A DNA stretch of 64,000 nt from Nemopilema nomurai. Lineage: Eukaryota > Cnidaria > Scyphozoa > Rhizostomeae > Rhizostomatidae. Location: contig ML133376.1 of the NCBI GenBank assembly GCA_003864495.1, positions 248,001 to 312,000 on the forward strand, given 5' to 3'. The translations under genes and the position numbers were made by a program. Below the pieces are notes generated by a model, which was given only the letters and a program-made list of their open reading frames with translations, ran no database searches and was not told the origin of the DNA. Of this stretch, positions 44,128 through 56,108 are shown piece by piece. Numbering within the stretch: the first letter of the stretch is position 1; each line of letters starts with the position of its first letter.

Positions 44128-45162
44128 CAAGCAGCTTCATTCTGTGCATTGACAGGTATGTACAAAGCCATAGTTGTGATAGGACCAATGCTTCTGGCTG
44201 GACCTCTGCATCCACGTTTAGCCTGGAATTTGGCCTGCTATGTGGGAGAAAAGCAAAGTAGAACTGAATGTTAATCACGTATAGTACAAAGTTCTTTGTT
44301 GTTGTTGTTGTTGTTTTATTGTTGCTGTTGTTGTAGATATGCTCGTAAGTCATCCAATCGCTAATTTCATAGCGATTTGCACGTTCATTTCATGGCTTAT
44401 TCTAGAGCTATGGGACGTATTCAATCCTGCCACAATTTGCAAAAACCCTATAAAAGTAGTGAGGGGTGAGATTGTTCCACCGTCTTATAGTACGTCGACC
44501 ACCTAATAGATTTAGAAGTACAAAAATCCTGACTCTGTGGTGGTTAAGAGTTATGTTAGATAACCCTAACACTCATTGAAAATTAGGGTTACTGCGTGAT
44601 GACAAAATGCATTAGGGTTAGTGAATCATTATATCATTTGATGTTTGCAGATTATTACTTTCTATGGAAGAGCTAGCCAATCAAAGATAAAATGAAACAA
44701 TACGTCTCGACATACTGTATAAAGACTTCAAAATGGCTGCAGGAATTTTTGCTCATTACTTATTACAATTTCAGATTATCCTCTCGGAAGTTCATCGAAA
44801 TTATGACGAAAAATAATTTTGCTTGCTTGGACTCATTTCTTCACGTAGAAAGGAAACAGTTCTTTGAAGAAAATTCATGTCGAGTGTTGCAAACAATACA
44901 TGCATAGTCAGTGCAAGACAACTTTTTACTTCTATAAAGCAGCCAAGTTAAGAGAACTAAAAAGTGATAAAAATTAAAAATTAAATACAACCACCCTTGG
45001 GTAGAAAAGTAAAATATGGTTGAATGCAAAAGCTGAACTTTTATTTAAATATCAGAATTGCAAATATCAGAATGGTAAAGAATGGCGATGTCCGGTTAAG
45101 TGTAAAGTTTTAAAGAAAAATGAAGTGGAGGCCTCAATCACCTTCTCCAGGCGCTGTTGAAG

Positions 45163-45465
45163 ATGCCCAAATACTTTTTGGGTCAAAGAGTTAATGAACT
45201 ACAGTGGGATAGTTCTTTCACCTCGAGCGATACCTGTTTAGTTGAAAGGAAGCCAGGTCCTCAAGAGACTCATTGGGAATGTAAAGGATGGTTGAAATGG
45301 AATCAGTATACTGATGAAGGTATTTGGAGAAGCAAGTGGGCATCAATTGTCAAACAAGAGAGCCTGGGGTCTTTCTTTAGGGCTATCGAAAAGGAAAGAT
45401 CAAGGGGCGATTCCCTTTCTGTCGAAATTACGACTTCAATCAAATGTAACATATTAAGGAATTGA
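45163..45465 (+). CDS. Orphan ORF, 100 aa, possible exon
   Basis: The ATG at 45163 lies shortly after an acceptor-like site (CACCTTCTCCAG ending 45150), and the frame is open from that site. The product is hydrophilic and unusually Trp-rich (for example GWLKWNQY and IWRSKWAS), with a charged C-terminal half. Codon composition looks more coding-like than in surrounding ORFs. No domain is recognised, and it could be an internal exon, a decayed gene fragment or chance. Confidence 0.25.
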   Translation: MPKYFLGQRVNELQWDSSFTSSDTCLVERKPGPQETHWECKGWLKWNQYTDEGIWRSKWASIVKQESLGSFFRAIEKERSRGDSLSVEITTSIKCNILRN

Positions 45466-48400
45466 TTTAGATCTTTTGTCTTACCATCGAGTGAAGACGC
45501 TGAGGTCGGGAATCAAGCAACTCTGGTGTTTGCATATTGCAAGAGGCCATGGCGGTCATTTTGATTACGCAGTACAGATGCAAAATGGGTTTTGATAAGG
45601 TATCATGAGTCCAAATATAATGATTAAATATAATGATACGGTTGGTGCTCAACGGGTTTCGTAATTTTTTTGAATTTTTTTGGTTAAAACAGGGGTTTAT
45701 ACAGTTAGCTTGCCCAAGTTCGCTATATTAAGTCATCGATCACCTGATAATGTCAATTTATTCAGAAATACCAATGTTGCCCGAGCGCTAATTAACTATT
45801 CACCATTACATAAATGGAGACATTTTGGTTCCATTTTTATGACAATTAAACGCTAGAAGAGCCAGGCTGAAGAACCATTTAAAGCAGGTAATGCGCTAGT
45901 TCGAACTTCGAGGCGCCTTCTGCGCGGTCACTTTTGTCTTTCAGGAGGAGCAGCGACAGCTGGAAAAACAAGGCCAAAGAAGCATGCAAAGTTTCCTTTC
46001 AATTTGACAGCATTAGCTACTACAAGGTCATGACATGGCTGGAAGGTTGTTTGTTCAACGGCCCTGGGTGTGTGTGTCGTAGACCGCGTTCATGATGACC
46101 CCGGGCAAGTAAAAACACATTAGCTTCCATTGCCCTAATTTCTTTTGTCCGAGCTAATTCGCAACAAGTCTATTGGTGCGGCGGCAGATGCGAGTGAGCA
46201 GTTCTTGTGTTCACCAGGAGCTGGCCTAGGTCAGCCAATTGTGATCATGCGCAAAGCTGTAACCGAGAACAATGGAAGGCCACGCGTGGCTAGGTTGCCT
46301 CTGAGTCAGCTTTCTTTGAATACTGCACAAACGCGTGCTAGACAACTAGGACTGCTTTGTCCTAGCTGCATCTGGATTTGCTCAGTAAAAGGAGGGGCGA
46401 CTAGGACCAAGCGGAGTCAAAGATCAAATCAGCAATCGGCCTTAGGCCTGCATCTGCTGTATCTTTCAAACATCACAAACTTCCTCGAAGCTTTGAAGAA
46501 GATTGTACTGATGCTACAGGACGTTTTAACAAGAAGACTGTGTTAGAGCTGCGGGAAGATCAATAAGAAACAAAATATATTCTGTAATAATAGATTGCTG
46601 TCTCCATGGAGGTTTGAATTTGGAGGCACAAGGAGTAAGCAACCCACTTTTCAGTAATTGAGACAAAGTTCCTCTTCATTGTCCGCGAAGGGCCCCTCTT
46701 CTGCTTATATTTCTTCCCTCCAACTTTAGAGGTGCTTCCTATATATGTCCTCGGGGATTTTTTAGAGCTTTTTTCGGCTGAGAATAAAATTTCCTTTTTC
46801 TTCTACAAATCAAATTATTTAAAGTTCTTAAAACCCTAATTTACCCAGAGCCATCAGGTTCTTGTCTAGTTATACTTGTCTTCCCACTCCAATGATTCGT
46901 CTGACAAAACCATTCTATAAGTGAATAAGCGATGTCTACTGCTAAATAATAAAAACACTTTTCACCTGCGTTTCTCATTAGATTCTTCATCTTTTATCTC
47001 TTGATACTTGTAAAAGATATTAAATTTGTTATCTTGTTTCTTTACTAATTAAATTATTGTTGAAAATGGTGTCATTTTAAGCATCATTTGTCTACATCTA
47101 AAAGCTAAATATTATTTTCCCGATGTTTTCACCTTCTAATTACTCCCATTATTCGGACAGGGTAATCATGCTTAAGGCATAATATGACAACTTCCATATA
47201 CAGTATAACACTATACGTATCATATGTATAAGATAAGTAAACATAACACCTTATATCTTCGATGTCATATATGTTTTGTGCATAACATAATTGTTTTGTA
47301 TTTGCCTCATTTAGGCAGAGTTGTACACGCTCATGACGTAAAAAATGGAACGGTTCTAAGTTGATATTCACATCTTATATGACCAGCATACTACTAGCCT
47401 ATTCACTTGCACATTTAACAACTATTTCACTATATAAGCTTTTATATTTTACACAGCTACATTTTAGATTTGTGGTGAATTTATACAAATTAGGTAAATT
47501 TTTTCAACCTTTGTGTGCAAAATATTTCAAAAGAGTGGATGGTTTACACGGCCTTTGAAATTGACATTGCATTTTTTCAAAGTTGAAGCAAGTTAAATCT
47601 TTCTGCATCTTAAAAAATTGAAAGTATCAATTTGATTTTCTTGCCCTCAGAAGTAGATCCTCAGCTCAGAATTAATCATGGAAAAAATCAACAGAAACGT
47701 AAGGAATTTTAGAGCCAGAACTTGAATAGAAATCAAAAGAAATGCATCAAATTCAGGGATGCATTGAATGTTCCCTTTGTCTTTTAAGTTCCTATCATCT
47801 GCAGAATTTATGTTTATGTTGCGAGTGTCAAATGCCAATTTTTTGGTTTACGAGCTTGTTAAAAAGACTGATTGTAGCCGAATGGTGCTTATTGGACTTG
47901 AGAGTTGGAAGTCACGAAAATGACGTCATCGCAGATCATCGCGCTTTAAGACAAGGAGTCTCTGCGTTTTATGCAAATCGACTGTGGGAAAAGGCCAATG
48001 AACAACCTTAAGCATGTTTTAAAAACCCAATTTAACATATAAATTTTTAACCAATTGGAGTGCAATCTAATTGTTTATGACATTCTCTGACATGGGAAAT
48101 GCAGCGATGTTCACAATACTCACATAAGAAGGAGACAGTCAAATCGTAAATCAATTTGCAAAAGCTATAATCGGCTATAATTGGAAGGAGAGCAAGTGTG
48201 TTTCAGGCTGCCTCAAGACTGTCGCAGGCTAGGAAGAAGCACGAGAAAGCGATTTCGCAAGGCATGAGTAAGAACTTATTGAGACGCAGATTAACAAGGC
48301 ATCATTGATAAAAACTAATTGGGGTTAAATGCGGTCCTTTTTGATAAAACAGTTCAATGCCACTTCAAGCTGGATTTTTATTAAAAGGAGATAATTCATT

Positions 48401-51400
48401 AGACATTTGATAAAGTACATTGAGAAGTACAATACGAAGAGTGGTCCACTTGTTTGTTTACTCAGTGCGCATGTTGTTTCACCTGATTTCTGTCTGTTGA
48501 ACCTGACAACTGCAGGTGGCATTCTGACAAACGGGTTCTAAGCATTGGCTCTAAGTTGATAAGCCGCTTAATCACTAAAGAGCCTACGCATGAGTCTACG
48601 CAGTAGCCTACGCAGGAGCCTCAGGCAGTTTCAATCAAGCTATAAGCGCAAAACGTCCTTTCTCAAAGGGAGACTCAAGCAAAACTCTACAGACAACGTC
48701 ATACTGCAATTTGAAAGGAAATCAGCAAGCTTGAGACATCTAGCTCCTTCATGTTGGGGCTGATGATTTCGACATTCAATATTTGTCGCTTGTTCAAGCC
48801 TCTCAGGTAATAGTCGCTAAGGATCCTGTCCCTCCCTCAACCCTGAAATCCTAGCGACGTTAATGTCTGAGTGAAGTTTTAATCAACTTCACGGTGATTA
48901 TTAATCAACTTGAATTGATGAGTGGAGTTAAAACTTCCCTCCAAGCAATAAATTATAAAGCTCTAGCTTTCGCATATTGCACAAATATTTCAACTAATTC
49001 AAAGTCCACACTAATTCAAGCAAACTAAATCAATAGCTGATAAAAAGGTGTCTCTTTAAATTCCAAGTGATTAGAGGTAAGAGGTCTCTTTATGTTTGTG
49101 AAATTAAGCATAGATAGTAATTAATGTATATGTCTACAACGTTTAAATGTTGTCTCGGAATTAACAAAATTACAAAAAACTTTCTGAATGTTTGGAGATT
49201 CATTACAAATGTGATATCAGAATGTATGGATAGAAGTAGCAGTGGCTTTCCTTTTTTCTTTGAAGTTTCTTACTTTGATTGTGTATGCAAGAGTTTTAAA
49301 TGTTAGGAGTATGGAAATGCTCAACGAAAAGTCATTCTTAGTGACATATGATGCGTCGTAAAACTGGGGGAGGGGGTGACATACGTGCGGCACGGTTCGA
49401 AGGGGCCATCTGCAAAATTTTAAGTGTCGGTCTTTCAGAAAGAAGTCGATAGATTGTTTCTTTTGCCATTTCTGACTCTTTCTCTATTCCCGCGTCATTT
49501 TAAGGGATCATTCAATTACGTAGTAGTCGCATTAGAGGGGTTATAAGGTGTGCAAATCAATTCGTCTCAAATGCTGAAAAGTAGGGGGAGGGGGGAGGTG
49601 GCTGTTAAACGTAGCCGATTCTAAAAGTGCTTTATTCTATACAAAATGCTTTTTTACGTCCAAGCAAGCATTTCTGTGTTACGCATACTTAATCTAGAGT
49701 CTGCATATACCAACAAAAATGACGAAAAATTAAAGCAAAACTACTGCTTGGAGATTGTTTTGCTGTAAGAGTGTCTCAACATTGATCTAAAGAAAATAAG
49801 GCCTGTACAAAGCTTCGAGAATAAGCCTGTCCTCCCGTAAAGATGGGAAAACTAATTTATGCAGGTTAGGATGGTTATATCATAAGAAATTGCAAACGTC
49901 AAGAAAATGTTTCTCATCGTCAAGACAAGACGTGGGTCTGTGTAGAAAACTACCAACTCTTGCAGCGCTATTCAGGCCTATTTGTCAAGAGACGCTCGAA
50001 AATTTTCCTTCCACTGTCATTTTCCTTGCTTGATTATGAATGCCATCTCCCTTTTCGAAACTTTTTGAAAATTGTTGATTCCTTGTTATAAGTATCACTA
50101 CGCTATGGATAACAATGTTTTAAGATTATGACTTATTAACCTGTATACGAGAGAAACGTCAAGATGTACCAAATTATTAATGATCTATTAGAAATCGCTA
50201 TGAGGTAAATTTTCTTCAACTCTGAATATCGTAGCATGGCATGTGTTTTCTTCTTACACACGGACCTATCAAGTTCTTCATTGAACACATCTGCTGTCGG
50301 TGACCACATTTCTTGCTCTGAGCAAGAATAAGTACAATTTCTGGTAGCTAGTTGAAAAGAGATTGTAAATTGTCGTTTGACTGCGCTCAGAAGTTATTTT
50401 GATCGACAGCATGCCTTCGACGGCTAAGAATTCTCTACACAAATACTCAAAAGTATAGATAAAAACCTATGCTTTTGTGTATATAGCAAGAGATAGATAA
50501 TAAATAGGTTGGTTTCTTTGCCACTTTGATGAGTCAAGCATCTGTCCAGCGTTCAGACTGTGCCCAATTTAACTTCTTCAGTCTAAACGATGTATAACCA
50601 GCAAGCATCAACACGAGTCGATTTTCTACAATGTGCCTTTTCTGGTATGTTTACTGGCTATCTGCTTGTTCAAAGTGTGTCAAACAAACTGTTTTATTCA
50701 AACTAACAATGTATTAACCCGTCAAGCGACTGGTTCGTCCGCTTGTCCAGCGGCGCAACAAACTTTAAGCTGCCATCTTGGACCTTCAGTTGCTGAGGCA
50801 ACCAGTAACCCTAACGTCATCTGCCGTTCATACTAAAACAAAGTTCGTGGCTTCTCAAGGAAGACGGAAGCCTGACGCTTTTTGAATTAAAAATAAACTG
50901 ATCTTCAAGCCTCCTGTATTCGCCTATTGTTTTCATACGCGTGCATTGCAAATTTATGCATTGCATGTAACATCTGTTGTTCTAGCCATGCCATTCGACG
51001 GGGGTAGACACCTGTCGACATTCGCGGCAAGTTTTCAGTGTTAAAGATGGACTTTTAAGAAAGCTAGTAAAAGTGCCGATAACATTAAAAGAATTACCTA
51101 AGTCAACAAAATCTAGCAACTTCGAGTAAACAAAATGATACTGCACAAGCAATTAATATTTAGTGAAAGTTTTCTGTGGACCATACGGTATATGTTGAGC
51201 CCATGCTAGGAAAGATTTGTCGTGTTTTGAACGAACTAAAAGCGTTTTTACATTGTGGGTGTAAGCCAATTAAGTATGCGACCATCGATTGCAGTTAATC
51301 AGGCAAATGTTTTGGCAAACAACGAGAGACACAGAGCTTTTAAATTGCGGACCAGGTGCCTTTCTGAGGAATGCGAGAGGCGATGAAAAAATTATTTCCA

Positions 51401-52566
51401 ACGAGTATCCATTATTTTGTGTAAAACTTTTCCAAAACCAGACGACTTTGCCTCAATAAACAAATAGGAAGTCTTAAAACGAATTCCGAAAAGCAAATGG
51501 CCGACAGCGATTTCACAACACTTAAATATTAAGACTTTGCTTCAATTTCATCGCAACTAGAAAGAACATTTACTTAGGCCTTTGATATACAGAAAGAGTT
51601 TGCAAAAGCAACTCATTAGGGTGTCGCAATCGCTTTAGAATGCTCTTGTACAAATGTTTGGTCATATTCATGTAAATTTAACATATGCGGAGGAAGACAG
51701 CTGTACTTCAATGCTGGATGCAACCCCCTGGAAAAGCAAATGTAGGTGTTTAGAGACATTATCGCTGTAGGTGTGCAAACTGCAGTAGACCAATCAAATC
51801 GAAGGATCCAGCCACGTGCAAAGATGAGAAGATACAATAAGGATTGAACTTAATATTGCTTAAGAAAATGCAGCGAGAATGTGCAAACATTTATCAGTGC
51901 TCCACCAGTGGTAATGCGAGGCCCTCGTTAAATTGATCTTTAGATCACTCAGTGGCCTTTTAACTGCGCAGAACGGTAAATGCAGAGCACCTAGTTTCAA
52001 TATTGCTGAATTATTTATTTGTAGAGGCTTGAGAATCTCCCAGGCGAGCAAATGATGATCAAAGTCACGTTATTTGCTATCTGAGGCTATTTATGGTGTT
52101 GTTGCACGTTCTAGAGAGATCACCGGGAAGATAAAGGAAACAGACGCCTTTTTAACTGGTGTCAGTTGGACATTGAACAAGTAATTGCTGACCATCTGAA
52201 AAAGTTGTTTCATCTCTTCGCGTCCTGCAATTGGAGGCAGAATTCTTGGATTGGCATCAGACTGACTGACGAAAGGACTTTTGCTGTTATCAAGATTCTG
52301 GCTTTAGAGGAACATCATTCAAAAAGGTATAATTGAAACGAGAGTCCAAGCCGTGTCTGTCTTTACAAAGTAATTTTCCCTCGAGAAAAAGTATAATCAC
52401 AGTTTGATCAGCTAACCGGAATCAGCTGGTGCTATTGTGAGCGTTGCTAAGAGGAAAGTGGAGAAAGTTATTGAAGAGTCGTAAAGACGAGGACAAGAGT
52501 TCGTGCGAGCAAACAGTGGAGTTCTATCGTCAGGCAGGAGACTTGCTTCAGCTTCGCGTTTGAAAA
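45466..52566. other. Gene-poor region
   Basis: No recognised gene over 7 kb. ORFs at 46145-46546, 47742-48011 and 50633-50836 begin at non-ATG codons or lack coding signatures. Minor features are a short degenerate tandem of GCCTACGCA words at about 48580-48620 and an imperfect inverted repeat around 48870-48942. Regulatory content cannot be judged from this sequence alone. Confidence 0.3.
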
Positions 52567-52832
52567 ATGTTGGGTCATGATGCAAAGACCCGATACCCGG
52601 CACAAAACTATACTCAAGACTGTGCGTACTTGGTCGACCCATCACACGAAAGACTCGCATCGAGAAGGCAGCAGCAAGATTCTTGCGTTAGCCAGCCACA
52701 AATACTAAGAGTTGAAGTCGATTTTATAGATTCGTTTCTGGATTTCGCCAACTATCTGGACAAGGTGAATCCAATATGTCCAGCAGACAAAATTGATACA
52801 GCCGATAAACTTCTCAAATTGTTGGGACAACG
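52567..52832 (+). CDS. Isolated first coding exon of an unidentified gene
   Basis: The ORF begins at ATG 52567 and is open for 88 codons plus two bases to a donor (CAACG|GTAAAA at 52832/52833). Codon use and GC content are higher than in the flanks. The N-terminal half is polar (Tyr/Gln/Ser-rich). The second half (from about residue 48) looks like a helical segment, with VEVDFIDSFLDFANYLDKV followed by DTADKLLKLLG. No domain is recognised with confidence. Downstream exons were not found and may lie beyond the window. If unspliced, the ORF would end three bases later as an 89-aa protein. Confidence 0.45.
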
Positions 52833-53099
52833 GTAAAACAAGGTTTTGAGTGGCATACTGTTTGTTGGCTTGAGTAAATGTACTTTGTCAAAATGGTATC
52901 CTTCAATTACTCAGAGAAGAGTTAAGTGCCTTGCGAACATTCTGTGAGCGGAGTACTCTTGGGGAGCCGTCATGTGATCTTGTAGTGAAAGATTCCTGTG
53001 TTTCGTGTCCGAATCTGTTGAAGAAATTGTTCTCATAATAGAGATGTTTCTTAAAAACAGAATATTGAAGATTTGGATGCTTAAAAAGAATAGACGTCG

Positions 53100-53600
53100 A
53101 GTTCCAAAATCAGCTAATACGATGATTCATCAGGGAGACAAAGAATTCACAATAATTCATCAGAATAAGTAAAAGTACACAATAAAACATTCAAAGGACA
53201 AAGAGTACACAATGACACAGCAGAAAGACTAAAAGCACCCTCAAGAGTTTTACGAGGATACACCGGAAAGACAGAGAATGCATGATATTAGATCAGGAAG
53301 GCAAAATGTAATCGATGACAAAGAGTACACGATGATTTATCGAAAAAACAAAGGGTACGCGATGATTAATCGAAAGACAAAGAGTACACGATGATTCATC
53401 GAAAAGACAAAGAGTTTCCCGATGATTTATCGAAAAGAAAAAAAAGTACACGATGATTTATCGAAAAGACGAAAAGTAAACATCAAATGATGATGAATCG
53501 AAAAGACAGAGAATGCACGATAATACATCAGGAAGGAAAAATGTATTCGATGATACAAAAGCAAGACAAACAATGCACAATAAAAGAGCACTCGCTAAAG
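53100..53600 (+). repeat. Degenerate ~30-bp minisatellite (ACAAAGAGTACACGATGAT... units)
   Basis: The words GACAAAGAGTACAC, CGATGATTTATCGAAAAG and CGATGATTCATC recur with spacing of roughly 28-32 bp through the interval. They are cleanest at 53320-53470 and more decayed at both ends. The tract is A-rich on the + strand and non-coding. Confidence 0.8.
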
Positions 53601-54116
53601 ATGACATGATACATGATGAAAATAAAAGAAAAGCCTGCAGAGACTTGCTATAGAGAACATTGTAAAAAGCATTATTTAAAGGAACACGATAAATGAGTAC
53701 ACAACAAAGACACGCGTTAAAGGGCGTGCGTTAAAGAGTTCAAGATAAGAAATTTGTCAAAATGTACAGGCAAAAAGCGCAGGAAAACACAACGAGGGAA
53801 TACATCATTTCTCACGTATTGACTCAATCAGCAACTTTTAAACAGTTCTTCAAGTGATAAAGTATATAAAAGGGGAAAGGAAAAGAGAACTGTATGTAGA
53901 TGACATTTTTACAATGCCGTAAAGAAAAGATAAAATGAGGGTATAGCTGATGATATGAGAATGTTGAAATGAGTTTGAATATCAAGAAGTGGTTATTGAT
54001 GAAAAATTGATTGTTTGTGCTGTTGTTAATGCTATAGATTACACATTTCACCTTGTTCTTCGTCACACTAATTGATTGGAAATCTCACGAAAAGAGGCTT
54101 TCATAGCATTCATATA
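53601..54116. other. A-rich intergenic DNA
   Basis: No gene recognised. The sequence remains A-rich on the + strand and grades out of the minisatellite. The 80-codon minus-strand ORF at 53824-54066 is phenylalanine/asparagine-rich and looks compositional. Confidence 0.3.
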
Positions 54117-54524
54117 GCGTAAAAGCTCTATTAGGCCCACCTCTCTCAAGCCCCCCTTTATATTAAGCCCCACAGAAATTTGAAATAAGCCCTCCATTTA
54201 CATACACTAAAAACTACAAAGTAGAGTGCAATGATTTAGTGACAGTTCATTATGTATTTCGTTGAAAAATTGGAAATCATCATAGACTAAGACTTGTAGT
54301 TTTGTATTGAGTTCCATAATTTAACAATTAGATTTCAGCCACTGTTATACATTTTCTTTTTTAGATATAAACCAGAAAAAAGCAAAGAAAAATTAAAATC
54401 ATTTTTGTATCCTTGATCTTGATTTTTGAAATATGCCCTTCTCCAATAAGCCCCCCTCTGTTAACCCCCTCTAAGACCATGAAAATCGAATAAGCCTCCC
54501 GGGGACTTAATAGAGTTTTGACGG
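54117..54524. mobile_element. ~408-bp MITE with imperfect inverted ends, TA-flanked
   Basis: The left end GCGTAAAAGCTCTATTAGGC and the reverse complement of the right end, CCGTCAAAACTCTATTAAGT, match over about 20 bp with one gap. TA occurs on both sides (54115-54116 and 54525-54526). Internal copies of AAGCCCCCCT and CGAATAAGCC are typical of abundant short elements in cnidarian-like genomes. There is no ORF. A TA target suggests Tc1/mariner-type mobilisation (inference). Confidence 0.6.
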
Positions 54525-55711
54525 TACATGTATTGACAAGAGAATGTTTCGATGCCAGTAGCTTTCAATGCCTACTTTTCATTATTGATGCAGTACATCT
54601 GACTTATTGATGAGATATGAAACCTCTTCTATCTCTCACATGTAAGGTGTTATTTGATTAATATTCATTCAAAAACTTAGCCCGCTACCGACATATGCTT
54701 TCTGAAGACTCTACCTGGTGTTATATACTAGTCGTATCAATCTAATGTGAATTTCATCTTTATTCATACTTGCTGAACTCCCGATGTAAGGCGATAGAGT
54801 TACGAAGCATTACAAAACATTTTCGATTGTTTGCTTCACCCTACACTAGAATCATCTCTGACGACTAAAGCCAATAACACTGGTAATAGCCAGGGTAGCA
54901 CTGCATACGCCATAACGAATTCATTGTTGATAACAGCCAATCACTACCCAGGCAGTTTGTTGTTATTGCATTGGTGTAAGGCAAACAGCAGAAATCATCC
55001 CTTTGCGTAACTCGAAGATATAAAAAGGCCCTGGGTGTCTATAAGGTCTCAATATTCTAATCAAGCACGCATGTTTTCGAATACTTTCGCTTACCTGAAC
55101 AATCATGATTTTCAAATAAACGCCCAATTAATGAACTGCCTATTTGGTAAAGGTGCTTAGAAGATGCTAGAAACGTCTTCAGCTCATCGAAGTAAGGCAA
55201 AACTTTAATCGTAGTCTGCTTTGTTCATCCCTTCTGAATATAAAAATCAGAGTAAAAAATCAACGTACGACACAGTTAAACACCATTCCCGGGGGTAGTA
55301 TTCTAGATGTACGATGGTGTCCACGAAAGAGATTTCCCGACGCGTCTCTAAAGATCAGGCCGTTGTATAGGGGTGGTTTTGGCCTACCGTAATTCTTCGA
55401 AGGTGTTGGCATTGAAGAATCAGATTGACAAGTCTTTGACAGCTTCTGAAAAACGTCATAAAATTGTACCCTCAAGTTCCTAATTGCAGGAGAGTCTAAT
55501 AAGGATGGGGGTTGAAATTTTTTTAAGAACCCTAAAAGGGGGTGTTATAATAGGTTGAAATGCTTAGATTTTCCGACGTTTGTAAGAAAAAAGGGAAGGA
55601 GATGAATTTTTGCATAAAATACATAATTAGATGGTTCTTTGAAATGGAATGGGTGTGCAAAATTGCTTATCTTCTCCTCTTCAATATGGAACTTTGGGGA
55701 ATAAGCAATCG
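54525..55711. other. Intergenic, no gene recognised
   Basis: A 71-codon minus-strand open frame at 55260-55475 lacks a proper ATG start and any recognised domain. It could be an exon (an acceptor-like TTTTTCAG precedes it on the minus strand), but support is weak. Confidence 0.25.
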
Positions 55712-56108
55712 TAGACCTGTCAACTCTCCCAGTTTGGCGAGGAGACTCGAAGTTGGCCTCCTTCCTCTCGGTTTTTCATGATTTTCTCTCTGCTTTTTTG
55801 TCTTTTAGTGAGGCTTACTTATAAAAATAATTGAAATGACTTTCTTCGTGGCAAAGTCTTTAGCTAGTGCTTGCAAATTAACGAATCGTTACAAACCATT
55901 AGGGGGACTCTACCCATGTAACGAAACATTACAAATTAACGACAATTGTTGTCATTAATTGTTTGGTCACCACAACTTTATTGACAGGTATGTTGTTTAC
56001 AAATGAAACTAACTCTTGGGGTCTCCTTGTGTTTGACCAAATCTCCCGGTTTTTCGCAACAAAAGTCAGAAATCTCGAGGTTTTGAAAATTATATGTTGA
56101 CAGGTCTA
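55712..56108. mobile_element. ~397-bp MITE with 13-bp perfect inverted ends, TA at the borders
   Basis: TAGACCTGTCAAC (55712-55724) and its reverse complement GTTGACAGGTCTA (56096-56108) bound the element. The TA at each end may be the target duplication. Further in, CTCTCCCAGTTT on the left and CTCCCGGTTTTTC on the right form related subterminal motifs. There is no transposase. Confidence 0.65.

Noticed and set aside
44565..44625. Interstitial telomere repeat (CCCTAA/TTAGGG)
   Set aside because: There are only three isolated copies in mixed orientation, not a tandem array.
50633..50836. Small secreted protein
   Set aside because: The hydrophobic start depends on a GTG codon; the nearby ATG at 50631 is in another frame.
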